Of a stretch of DNA of 64,000 bases, positions 49,231-61,114 are shown piece by piece; position 1 is the first letter of the stretch, and each line of letters begins with the position of its first letter. The translations under genes and the position numbers were made by a program. A model generated the notes under the pieces. It worked only from the letters and a program-made list of their open reading frames with translations. It did no database searches and was not told the DNA's origin. The stretch comes from Marchantia polymorpha subsp. ruderalis (Eukaryota; Streptophyta; Marchantiopsida; Marchantiales; Marchantiaceae), in assembly GCA_037833965.1 (NCBI GenBank), contig AP031352.1:19200501-19264500 (forward strand), given 5' to 3'.

Positions 49231-51757
49231 CAAAAGCCACCACGCCGGGTGGACTTTTCAGAATTCTAATACGCATACATGCTACTCTTTTGACCAGTCA
49301 TGCATGGATCTGGTAAATATAGGTAGATTTCAAAAATTCTCATTTGATAAATCTTACTTTGCATGGATAAAAAGATCGATATGGTTTAGTAAAAAGAGAA
49401 CAAAGTATCGACATTCTTTTTTGGATAAAGGGCTTGTGGGTACGAAAAGAATGTTTTAAGTGCAACTAAAACTTCTTGTCAATATTGTCAAAACACTTCG
49501 GTCACGTTGTTTCAGACCGATTGGATTCAATCAAATAGTTAGATACAGATAATGCAAAGACACTGAATGTACAGAATGAAAAACCAATATGTTAAAATTT
49601 ATTTTATTTTATTTACATATATATCGAAAACTATATTTGTTTAAGAATGATTCAGATCTCTTGATTTCATCTTATACAAAAACGTGATGAAAATTTCTGA
49701 TGACATTGCAACTTTTTCTTGTTTTATATCGAAGTGAGACTTAGAGGTTATATAATTGGCAAAAAAAATTGAACTGTTTCAAATAAAGTCTTAGATAGTT
49801 GTTTCCAAATAATGAAAGATTATCAAAAAATATTTAACCGTGTAAAATAGTTCACTATAAATACTGTTAGACCTTGGAAAGGAGGTTAGTGTCATAGTAG
49901 AATCAAATCCAAGGTTTGAGTGTTTAAATTGAGATTTTCATGTTCTAGATGTGTGCTATTGATGCTGCATTATTTTATATTGCAACGAGCGGCTGTACTC
50001 ACACTCAATAATCTCAACTCACAAGGACTTAGAACTACTAAGGCAACCAAAACTCAATATCAACTTCAAGTTTTTACCATTAAATATGATAGCTTTCGGT
50101 ACAACACAATCAACATCCACCAATCATATCATATGAGTAACACCAAAATTACATCAAATGGATATTTAAAAGAAAGTAGCAGGATGACATATCCATTTCA
50201 AAGCTAATCATCTAGGTACTTCAAGCCAAGGCTTGCCCCATCACATAGTATAGCATTAAGTCATTAGTTATGCAATGGAATGACATGACATCGAAGTTTT
50301 TTTTGTTCTCAAAGTCTATTTTACGTAATGTATTAAGCATTTAAAGGTTGAATTTGCTCATAGATGCTTTAAATCAAACATTTGCTAACTTACAAAGCTA
50401 TGGCAGAAAACTTACTAATTTTAGTGCCTTTATTAATCTCTGTCGCTGATGATTGTTGTTCTCCATTGATGACTGTTCAAATCCATGTACAACTTGCAAT
50501 GAAACAAGGATCAAGTTGAATCAGCAAGTTGAGCCATTGTATTCATTAAGTACTTAATTTCATGTTACAAAAATTTGTCCATTATATGCTACATCAATGC
50601 AACTTGTTTCACCAACACTAAATGCCGTTAGTCAACTTCTAAGAAATCTCTAGCTTCATCGTGATCTCTTATTAGTATCACTAGGTCATGAAATTCACAA
50701 GCTGAAGTTATGGTCACATAAATTTTTTTATAGTTTCTTATGCAAAAAAGTCCAACATTTTTTCTAATTTGTAATTCTATCCACACCATAATCATCAGCA
50801 TCAACCTATGCCCACCCATGTTATTCAAATTTAGCCCATGTATTAAAAAACAATGTAATATGTATTATCCGTCTACAACAAGTTTTGGTTGAATTTAAGA
50901 AATGAAAGCTCAAAAGTGTTGACCTCAGCCCAAAGCGCTTCTTGATTAGCGAAAATCTAGCATCCGAAAAATTTCACACCATTTTTTGAGTTGTATGAAG
51001 GAATGCACAAAATCAAACACGTCACTTTCAACATGATTATGAAAGTTACTTTTTGCTTCCAACACAAGAATATACTAAATTTAGCAATGCTATATCAATT
51101 CAATAGAAATTTTGAGCTCATTGTTGCATTGATCTTATTTTTTTGAAATCAATGATCTTATATGTTTCATACATGCTGAACACAAGCTCAATATGAACGT
51201 CAAGGTTCTCTATCTAAACCTTCTTCAATTTCATTGTACATAGACGGTTGTGTTATCACTCTAACATTTTTTTTCTGATAGTGCTAGCGCATCATCTTTC
51301 TTATGATTCAAAATTTCCAAAATCTTCATGTGTTAATTGACCGCATAAGTGTACTTAGTTATGTCTTTGCTTTATATACTAAAGCGTCAAAAATCTCCAT
51401 CTTGCACATATAGTTATTCATGACGGTATCTACAAGTGTTGCTACGATATGGAGCACGTTGATCTCCATCTTCTCTTGCACTAAGGGTGTTAAGAGACAA
51501 TTACAAGCTACGATAGAAAGCAAATCTTTGCTCGTCTTGATGGCACTATCTTGATTAATCACATCATTCATAACACATTTTAGGTTATTGAATTGTTGAA
51601 ATTGTCAAAATACAAACTTTTGCAATGTAGTCTCCTTGAATTATTCAAGATCCAGATTTGACTTCTAAAATGATGCCTACAAGTCAATGAATTGTTTCAA
51701 AAAAATATTTGAGATTGAGACAATTTTCCATAATTCATCTTTTTTGCTCCGGTAGAT

Positions 51758-52165
51758 TGTAACACTAGGTTTTAGAAAGAAGCTCAGTCGAAGATAGAAA
51801 CGTAAACTCCGAAGATGAGAGATACCAACAATGGTTCTCCTCTCCCTTATATAGCTCTCACCAACAAGTACAAGGAGATAATATCTAATCCCCACCATCC
51901 ATCCCACTCCTAGTGGATGGATGACGTGGCGGATAACCCTAACAAGCACACGGATCGCTGACGTGATGCATCCAACTAACACACTCAATCCTTACCTACA
52001 AGCACACGGATTGCTGACGTGACACTGTCAACTAACACATCCACTGTGTACCTACCAAGTGCGCGGATCGCTGACGTGGCAGCTATGACTAGTGCACACT
52101 AAAGTATATACATCAATATTTAGAGTAACCTCTACTTTAGTTCTAACTAACTAAAGATGGTTACA
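51758..52165 (-). mobile_element. Solo LTR of the local Ty3/gypsy family
   Basis: A 408-bp LTR, same family as those at 55725 and 63083, with ends TGTAAC...GTTACA and flanked on both sides by the 5-bp target duplication TAGAT (51753-51757 and 52166-52170). It differs from the other two copies at about 15 positions (near 4 percent), many of them C to T or G to A at former ACGTGGC sites, as methylation-driven decay would give. A solo LTR arises by recombination between the two LTRs of one insertion, so a whole element once stood here. Strand is given by comparison with the coding element. Confidence 0.93.
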
Positions 52166-52170
52166 TAGAT

Positions 52171-53756
52171 GCATCAACTCATTTAGCATTCCAAAAACAC
52201 CAAGCAATCAATAATGTAATGATTTTCATCTAGTTGCATTCTCTTATTCAACATCTTCAACAACTTTCATTGAAGATTTGACTTTTCAAAATAAGCAACC
52301 AAACTTTTAGAAGCGTCAATGAAAATGTATAGAGCCGCCATGTTGTACTCATCAAGATATTAAAAAAATTTAAAAATATATATATATTAAAAGATATGCC
52401 TTGCTCTTCTTATCTTCAACCAGTTTGTAATCATGAAGTAAGTAGGTCAATTAATTTATGATTTTCTCATCAATGTATACTAAAAAATCAAACTAGTTTG
52501 AAATGTCATCTTGAGCAATCTGCCACAATAATGATTTTACCAAACATCTAAAACTTAAAATCAAAAATATCTTGAATTTATCCAAAACCATATAATTTGT
52601 GCAACTTTCATTTTGAATAGTTTTTACATGCAATATTCAATAAAAAAAATCAAATTTTTCATCAATGTAATGCGTCATGATAGATAAATAAGCTACTTGT
52701 TTATACTTTCTGTCCGTATATCAAGTATGTTTGACAAAAATTTGTTAGTATCAATGTGTAATTTAATATGTTTTCTCACTACATTGCGCTCCTTCATAGC
52801 GCAAGCCTCTATATTGCATTTGGCGATACCTGGTTGACACAATAGATTATCAACCATGAGTAGCTTATTGTTTGCAACACCGATAACTAGATTTGTTTGA
52901 ACAAGACTTTTCATACCTTGTACAATTTTTGATTCAAATAATCAAAGATCAATCGCGCAAATAAGTAGAATTGGGTCACTTCGTCTTGATCAAGCAGGAT
53001 GACTCTTTGAGTCTCTCTAAGTTGAGGTTACTTGATCCACCAATGAAGACAATGTGCTAGACACCTTCTACACTATGCAGATGCGTAGATGGTCAAATGT
53101 TTGGTTTCATGGATGATTGTTGGTTGCACTACCAAGTGCTTTAGGATACCAAGAAATTAATCTCATTAATCATGTGCATTGTAGAAAGAAATAGACATTT
53201 GATCCAAGATCTACTGGACATCAAAACTGTTATTGAAGGAACTACAAGACATCAATCAAAGTTTTATGTTATTTCGAGAATGGATAATGAATTTCACGTG
53301 ATCTTGAAAAATCCTACATCGAAAGTGAATCATGCTTATGATCTTCAACTTCAAACTTTAACTTGTAGTCGATAGCAAATCAGCACAACACAAGTGCATA
53401 GAAGCTCATTAGCATGATTTACCAAATCCTCACGATTTACATCAATCGAATATAGCTTATTACAATATGTGCTGGCAAGGGTATGTACAACTAGACGTGT
53501 TTATAGATATCATGTTGCTTTTGGCAATTGCACTGTTAATATTGAAATGAAATTTGACTGCGACTGTCACACTTTCAGACCAGAGAGAGCAAAAAGCCGC
53601 GAAGAATTTCAACGTCTGTTGAAAAGATTTTGGGAACTGATTTCACATCCATTGCTTGGACTTGAAAGGTTAGTCATCCGGCACAATGTTGGAGAAGACA
53701 TATAATCTTATGCAAATCTATACGCTCTGTTCATGACTCACATTTTAGGTCAGAGT
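52171..53756. other. AT-rich DNA with no recognised gene
   Basis: About 1.6 kb. Short open stretches at plus 53172-53375 and 53469-53705 resemble no family known to me; the second has some cysteine and histidine residues but no clear zinc-finger pattern. Confidence 0.4.
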
Positions 53757-56132
53757 TGTTTTTCTTGAATTTGTTGTCCAATTAAAGATATGTCATTTTG
53801 GCAACTTCAATTATCATTTTTTAAATCATGTGTAGTGAAGATGATCTTTTTTGGAAATACATTCATTGCTCCATTCTTTGATCTTTTAGCCTTGAGACAT
53901 TTAGGGTTATTCATAAGTCTGATACCCCTGGTTTTTTTTTAATGTGTACACTTTCTTGCAATTAAAGCACGTTGCGTACTCGTAGTGCTTATTATGTTGC
54001 TACACAATGTCTAACTTTTTCTCAAATAGCAATTCATACGATCATGGTTCTTGTGCAATAAAAATACACGATCATCGTCATCAGCAATGTATTCTTTAGG
54101 TTTTTTTTTTTATCACTTGTGCATTTAGTTTACTATAGCTAGATGATCCTATCTCAATAACAATGTTGTAGGTAAAACCTCCAGAATAGATGTTTGGAAG
54201 ATTCACAAATATTCCTTGATGCAAGAATAGAATGATTTAATTTTTGCAATGCACACTTTTTTTGCACACTGTGAGTTCAATGCTAGTGCCACGTGTCATG
54301 TTAATACATTATATTGACATGACAAATAAGTTATGGTCCAAATCTCAAGCAATATCGATGGATATGAGTTTCGTACTCATTAGAAAGCTATCTCCTTTGA
54401 TATACACATTAAAACAATAACTATACTTGTATAATCATGAACAATAATGTTGAACTTATGGCCACTCAAATCCATAAGCATCAATATGGTCATCCAATGT
54501 TGGATTTTGTTATGCATACAATAATTCATAATCTTGGCTTTTTCCATCAATTGAGCTTTGAAGTGTCTTCCAATGAATCCATACAAGCTATTGGGTTGTA
54601 CTTGGTCTCGTTAATGACTTCTATATGCTTGCTTAATATCTCTAAAGCAGTTTAGGTTTCAAGAAAATCTCAATGGAATTCAATGTGGCAGCCTACATCT
54701 TCTTAATCCAACTTCTTCTTAAACTAAGTTCCGATCACCTCAACTTCTCACCCTCTAATGTCTATATAGAGTTTTAGAATGTAGGGTCCAATACTACTTA
54801 TTAGCTCTAAACTCTAGGACCTTCAATTGAATTATACCTTTCACTTTAGTTATATCAACATATACTGCACTTAGATAATACGTTAGGATTGTACCCTTGC
54901 TTGGTCTAGATTACAAGTATAAACTCGTGAATATAGATATTGATACTGATTAGTCACGGAAGCTAAAATCAGAAGATATCAAATCACTTAATCATTTATT
55001 TACTTCCAAAGAACACAACAAGAAGAGTGCAAGTAAAATACATATAAAGAAAAAATAAAAAATGTAGTTAACGCATTATCCTGACAAAGATTGCAAAGTT
55101 TGTTTTTTTCAGTAATTTTAAAATTATCAAAATAATGTTTTAAACTAAAAATATTAAATTTATTTTAAAATTCTACATAAAAATGTAACAAACTTATATA
55201 AAAATAAATTAAGGTTATATATATTAATTAATATTTAAGAATTAAAATTATGTAAAAATAATAATTATGACAAGTATTAGTAACTCAAAAAATTCTAAAA
55301 AAAATGTCTGAATAATAAATAAATAAAATAAATAAATTATAAAATTTATGCATAAATGATGTTGCTTCATACTTAATATTGTTTCCAATGTTGATATTAC
55401 ACTTAACATAAATAATGCTGAAAATTATTTTCAAAATATTATCAATATATCAGCATATGTTTATTATAAATTCAATATGTATGAAAAATATTTGTACATA
55501 AATCTTTTAAGACAATTGATGGAAAAAAAAAATCTTCTGATAAAAAAATGTTGTTATCAATAATTTATGTCTATATATGTAAAATAAAAATAAAAATTCA
55601 AAATTACGATTTAAAGAAGCTGAGTTAAAAATGTATATATTTCATACCAACAAAGAATCATACATTGATGATTCTAAGTTGTTAGAGTTTATACAAGAAC
55701 TATAGATTGATTAGTTTCATATAATGTAACACTAGGGTTTAGAGAGAAGTTCACTCGAAGATAGAAACGTAAACTCTGAAGATGAGAGATACCAACAATG
55801 GTTCTCCTCTCCCTTATATAGCTCTCACCAACAAGTACAAGGTGATAAGATCTAATCCCCACCATCCATACCACTCCTAGTGGATGGATGACGTGGCGGA
55901 TAACCCTAACAAGCACACGGATCGCTGACGTGGCGCACCCAACTAACACACTCAATCCTTACCTACAAGCACACGGATTGCTGACGTGGCACTGTCAACT
56001 AACACATCCACTCTGTACCTACCAAGTGCGCGGATCGCTGACGTGGCAACTATGACTAGTGCACACTAAAGTATCTACATCAATATTCAGAGTAACCTCT
56101 ACTTTAGTTCTAACTAACTAAAGATGGTTACA
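53757..56132. repeat. Left copy of a 2,376-bp direct repeat (flank plus LTR)
   Basis: Repeated at 61115-63490, exactly 7,358 bases to the right, with no length change and one difference noticed (A at 56049, G at 63407). The first 1,968 bases are AT-rich host-like flank; the last 408 are the LTR. The block happens to start TG and end CA, so it can be mistaken for a 2.4-kb LTR. The solo LTR at 51758 and the TATAA target duplications at 55720-55724 and 63491-63495 show that only the 408-bp part is the LTR. Confidence 0.95.
55725..56132 (-). mobile_element. LTR at the 3' side of the Ty3/gypsy element
   Basis: A 408-bp LTR with TGTAAC/GTTACA ends, preceded by TATAA (55720-55724). Read on the minus strand it has, in order, a U3 region with four TGACGTGGC sites (plus-strand coordinates 56039-56047, 55982-55990, 55926-55934, 55889-55897), then a TATATAAG box (55813-55820), then the R-U5 part. 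Just inside the element, at 56133-56155, is a purine-rich tract on the minus strand (AAAAGGAGGGAG), the expected polypurine tract. Confidence 0.93.
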
Positions 56133-56226
56133 AAACTCCCTCCTTTTAAGATGCAACGTCCTCGTTGCACATACGTTCAAACTCCTGAACTATCAAAGGT
56201 GCATTTGCTAAATTTTTAGCTGGTTT

Positions 56227-59200
56227 TCAAGTTGATTCATACGATGGATAGCCTTTCCATTGAATCAAATACTCTACTTTGGGATATTTATGACCTCGAA
56301 TACGTTTCTTGAGTATCTTTTCTACCTCAAACTCCTCATGATCTGCTATCAAGGTTGGAAGAGGAGGTGGTGCTGGTTGGTTGGTGAATTCTTTTGGTCG
56401 TGGTACATGTTTTCGCAATCGTGACACATGAAATACTGGATGTATTTTCATATGTGATGGAAATTCCAACTTGTATGACACTTCACCAACACGCTTCAAA
56501 ACCAAAAATGGACCAATGAACCTAGGGTGTAACTTTGGTATTCCTACAAGAGACAAATTCGTTATAGATAACCAAACATGATCTCCAACCTCAAAAATCA
56601 CTTCTCTATGATGAGCATCGGCATGCTGCTTTTTCCGATTTTGAGCTATCACCAACTTCTCCTTGGCCTGATGTAGTACTCGGTGAATATGCTCCACGAA
56701 TTCGTTGATTGCTGCAACTTTGGTCGAAAACTCCTCTCCTTTCGGAAGTCTCATAAAACTTGAAGGAGTTATCGGATGAGCTCCATACATAAGAAAAAAT
56801 GGAGACACTTTTGTGGATGCATTAACAGAATTGTTATATGCAAATTCCACAAGTGGCAAAAGGTTGTCCCACTCTTCTTGCTCTTCTAATGTGAATGCTC
56901 GTAGCATATCCTCTATGGTTCTATTTGCCCTCTCAGTTTGTCCATCAGTTTGAGGGTGATAGGCCGTTGACATTGCTAGTTTTGTTTTGAAAAAACTAAA
57001 CAAAGTTTTCCAAAATAAACTAGTGAAGTGAGTACCTCTATCCGTGATTAACACTTTGCTTAAGCCATGATTCACAAAAACTGCATCTAGATACAATTGA
57101 GCTAGTTGTGGAGCTGTTACTGTTTTTGTGGTTGGCCTGATGTGAATCATCTTGCTCAATTTGTTCACAAAAACCACCACTGAATCATGTCCTAACGAAG
57201 TCCTTGGTAATTCACATACAAGATCCATGGTGACATGTTCCCATCGCTGTTTGGGAATAGGAAGAGGCTGTAATAAATCCGCTGGTTTTTGATTACTTGC
57301 CTTGTTTTGTTGACAAGCAACACAACTTCGAACGTAAGACTCCACATCCTCACGTATTTTGGGCCAATAGTACACTCGTTGTATACTCTCCACGGTTTTC
57401 TCCACTCCCACATGACCTGCAATGGCTGTATCATGACTTTCTGCCAAAATCATTGTGCGCAAATCGTGATCTTGTGGAATCCATATACGCTGATTGTAAA
57501 ACGCCAAACCTCGAGATTTCTCTGCCTTTCCAGTTTGTAGTGCTCGAGTGATCTCTTCATCCTCCTTTGTGGCTTGTGACATCTTGCTCCACCAATCCGC
57601 CTGAATTTTCACTTCTGCAACATGATTCAAACAAGGCATGCGTGTGAGAGCATCTGCAAGTTGCTTCTTTCCCTCCACGTACACAATCTTCATGTTGAAG
57701 CGTTGACGCCACTCTGCCCATCGAATTTTTCGTTTGGACAGATCCTTCTGAGTTTCCAAATAAACCAAGGGTTTATGATCAGTCTCCACCACAAACTCCT
57801 TAACACCCAAATAATGCTTCCAATGTTTGGTTGCCAACACGATAGCTAACTCCTCCCGTTCTGTCGTGTGATAATTTTGTTCCGCCGCCACCAACTTTCG
57901 AGAATAGAAAGCAACTGGATGTCATCCATCCTCCCATTCTTGTTGAAGTATGCCACCTACTGTTGTACCTGATGCGTCAGTGGCCAACTTGATAGAACGG
58001 TTAGGATCATACCACTTGAGAATAGATGCGTGTAACAAAGCATCTTTCAATGCTTGAAAAGCTAACTCTTGAGCTGTTCCCCATCTCCACTTTTGACCTT
58101 TCCCTAACATGAAAGTCAAGGCCTGAGCTAGTCGAGCAAAACCTTTCACAAATCTACGATAGAATCCAGTGAGCCCTAGAAAACTCTTCAATTGAGTTTG
58201 ATCCTCAGGTGCTATCCATTTCTAAATGGCATCTATCTTCTCACTCATCACTTGGATTCATGTAGCTGTAACTCTATGACCCAAGTAATCTACTTCTGAC
58301 TTGCCAAATTCACATTTTGAAGCTTTGGCATACAATTGATTGTCTCTTAAAACTTGAAGTACCTCTCGTAAATGACTTCTATGATCACTCAAAGTTTTGC
58401 TATACACCAATATATCATCTAGAAAAACAATGACAGATTTATCTAGATAAGGGCGAAAGATATCGTTCATCAATCCCATGAATATAGCTGGTGCATTAGT
58501 GAGACCAAAAGGCATCACTTGATACTCAAAGTGTCCATACCTAGTACGAAAAGCTGTCTTGTGAACATCTTCATCTGCAATTCGAATTTGATTGTAGCCG
58601 CTTCTCAAATCTAGCTTGGTGAAGTACTTCGCTCCTTGAAGTTGATCAAACAAATCATCCATACGAGGTAATGGATATTTGTTTTTCACCGTTTGCTGAT
58701 TCAACCCGCGATAATCGATACATAGTCTCATGGATCCATCCTTCTTCTTCACAAAGAGTACTGAAGCTCCATAAGATGAAACACTTGGTTGAATGAATCC
58801 CTTGCTCAACATCTCCTCCACTTGAGCTTTGCATTCTTCCAATTCGTTTGGAGCCAAACGATATGGAGCTTTGCAAGTTGGTGTACTTCCAGGTATCACC
58901 TCAATCTTGTGATCTACTCGCCTCTTTGGTGGTAATCCTGCAGGTAGATCATCTGGAAAAACATCTTTATACTCCATAAAAATGTCGTTCAAGGACTCTG
59001 GGATGTAAGGTTTGTCCGTGGACCCAATATCTCTTATAAGTCCAAGGAAACATACATCACCTCTAGAAATGGATGCTGTACCCATCACAAAGAGTGGTAA
59101 ATTCCTATTCTGAGATCTAATTCTATCTCCATAGATCTTCCATCCACTACTTGTAATCACTTTTCTTCTCCAATCTACCTTCGGATTATATTGTTTCATC

Positions 59201-59570
59201 CATAACATTTCAAGGATGACATCATACCGAGCTAAAAGAATTACTCTCCATTCAATGCTCTCCTTGTATCTATTTATGGATAATTCTACACTCCGTGGTA
59301 GTGTTTCTATCACTTCAGTTTGCCCGTTTGGCAATTCAACTTCTTCACTCACGTCCTTCATCAACATCAAACCTAACTTCATAGCAACACTCATTGATAG
59401 AAAATTCTCAGTTGCTCCAGGATCAATTAAAACTCTCACCTTGTGCCCTTCCATGAAACCATCAGTGACAATGAGTTGAGCTTGCTTCTTACTCCTTCCA
59501 TGAGCTCCCAACCATTGCTTTCTTCCAACCTCGCCTTTTCTTCGCTTTGTAGAACCAATAAGGCCGCGAG
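56227..59570 (-). pseudogene. Pol region of the chromovirus, broken
   Basis: Fossil pol. In transcript order it shows an aspartic protease-like domain near 59.4 kb, reverse transcriptase around 58.3-58.9 kb with the FLDD-type active-site region near 58.4 kb, RNase H around 57.7-58.0 kb, integrase with its HHCC zinc-binding domain near 57.4 kb and the catalytic core at about 56.8-57.2 kb, and a C-terminal chromodomain near 56.25-56.35 kb. The chromodomain places it among chromoviruses. Not intact; treated as a relic. Confidence 0.9.
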
Positions 59571-59576
59571 GCAAGA

Positions 59577-60760
59577 TTACTGGTGATCTTCGTTTCCCGA
59601 AACTGCTTCCTCCACCTCTTCATACTCTATCCCCTCCATATTGTTGAACAGTCGTCGCTGCATGGGCCGTCCTCCTTGTTGTGTCGGCCGAACTCGACAA
59701 AACTTGGCTATGTGACCCATTCGTCCACATGCATAGCATTGGCGATTGTCACGAACTCCAGCTCCTCCTCGAACCATTCCATTATTTGCATAAACTTCTT
59801 GCAAATTTGGAACTCCTGGTCGCCTAATCTCACCTCCAAATCTTGATGATGGTCCTCTTGTTGGTGCAAAACCTTCTCTACGTCGAAGGTTTCCCAACTC
59901 CATCGGTGTTGGACGAGATGGATCTCTAAAATTGCTCACTGGTTCACCGTGTGTGACACCAAAAGCACCTGAAATTCGTTGAGCAATTGCGATTGCTTCA
60001 TTCACAGTAGATGGATTGCTTACCATCACCTCCTTTCGAATTCGATCTTTCAAGCCTCGTTTGAACACGTCCAAGGCTTCAGCTCCACTCATATCCATGA
60101 TAGATACTTGAAGATCACGAAATTCTCCAATGTACTCCTTTCTGCTTCAGATCCCACAACTTCATTCTTGCAGTTTGAAGAGAATCCACCGCTTGAAAAT
60201 TTTGCAGAAGTCCTTCCTGCATTCCACTCCACGAAATGGTAGCACCTCGTTCTGAAAGCATTCTCTCCCATGTTGTGTACCATGTGAAAGCCTTATCCGT
60301 AAGATAAGATCTCATGAACATTCCTGCAATATAATCAGAAACATGAAAATGGGATAAATGAATATTCATCATCATAATCCAACCCTCTAACACTCTCATT
60401 GCTCTACTCCCTTTGTAAGCTTCCACCTTACAGGATTTTCCCATTCGAAGCAAAAGATTTGCTTGATCTTCAATCTCTTGAAGACGTCTCCTATTTGCCT
60501 CTGCTGCATCAATAGGAGTTGGTTCTGGCTGAACTTGGGAAGCTTGAACTTGAGGTTCAACTTCCATCTCTCCAACTCTCTCTCTCTACTTTCTCACTCT
60601 CTAATGCAAAGATTTTATCTTCCATGGCTTGCTGCTTGGTATGTCCATCGACTATCGCTTTTCTCAACTCCTTCATCTCCGCCATGATTGCATCGAGAAC
60701 CTCAACCATATCAATTGATGTTCCCATGCTTTTTCACACTCCCTCTAATACAAAGTGAGT
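59577..60760 (-). pseudogene. Gag region of the chromovirus, broken
   Basis: Fossil gag: a retrotransposon-gag type capsid domain (around 59.9-60.5 kb) followed by a basic linker and a single CCHC zinc knuckle (CYACGRMGHIAKFC, 59696-59738), which binds nucleic acid in intact relatives. The DNA from about 60.76 to 61.11 kb is the untranslated part before gag. Not intact. Confidence 0.85.
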
Positions 60761-61114
60761 ATAATCATTATGTGACCTCTCAACAAAGGAGTCACAAAAG
60801 GTGCAGGTGACTCTATCACAGCTCTATAGTACTCCTCTCCATAATTTCTCACAAGAAAATCTCTCCATATCCTCTTCTGTCTATATACTGTTCTAATCTC
60901 TACATAAGTGCTAAATCAAACCGGGACAGGTGATTCGCGATTCAAATCCATGAAACAATCAGTATAGAATGTATATAGTAGAATCCCAAGTCTCTCCATA
61001 AGTAACTATTGGAAGAATCAGTGGCACTCTTGACTCCATCACTCTAGTCATAAAATCTGCACCCCAACAAGCCACAAGGTACATCCGAAAATGATGTTTC
61101 TCCATGTTTCTCCA

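Larger units (their letters stand above)
41280..51757. other. Long gene-poor region, mostly AT-rich
   Basis: About 10.5 kb without a gene I can name. The first 850 bases have normal GC and belong to the upstream region of the carrier gene. From about 42200 to 47700 the DNA is extremely AT-rich and shows no coding signal. A GC-normal island follows (47750-49230), then AT-rich DNA again up to the solo LTR. Confidence 0.6.
55725..61114 (-). mobile_element. Ty3/gypsy retrotransposon of chromovirus type, broken
   Basis: Minus-strand element with the order gag, protease, reverse transcriptase, RNase H, integrase, chromodomain, which defines a Ty3/gypsy chromovirus. Chromoviruses are old residents of all land-plant genomes; the chromodomain steers integration into chromatin. 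The coding part spans about 56.2-60.6 kb and carries about four or five breaks, so it is not functional. At its left is a 408-bp LTR. At its right the internal DNA runs into a second copy of the left host flank, followed by another LTR at 63083-63490. Sequence of the coding region is otherwise well kept, which suggests a young insertion, but the two LTRs cannot be used as a date because the right one came with the duplicated flank. Confidence 0.9.
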
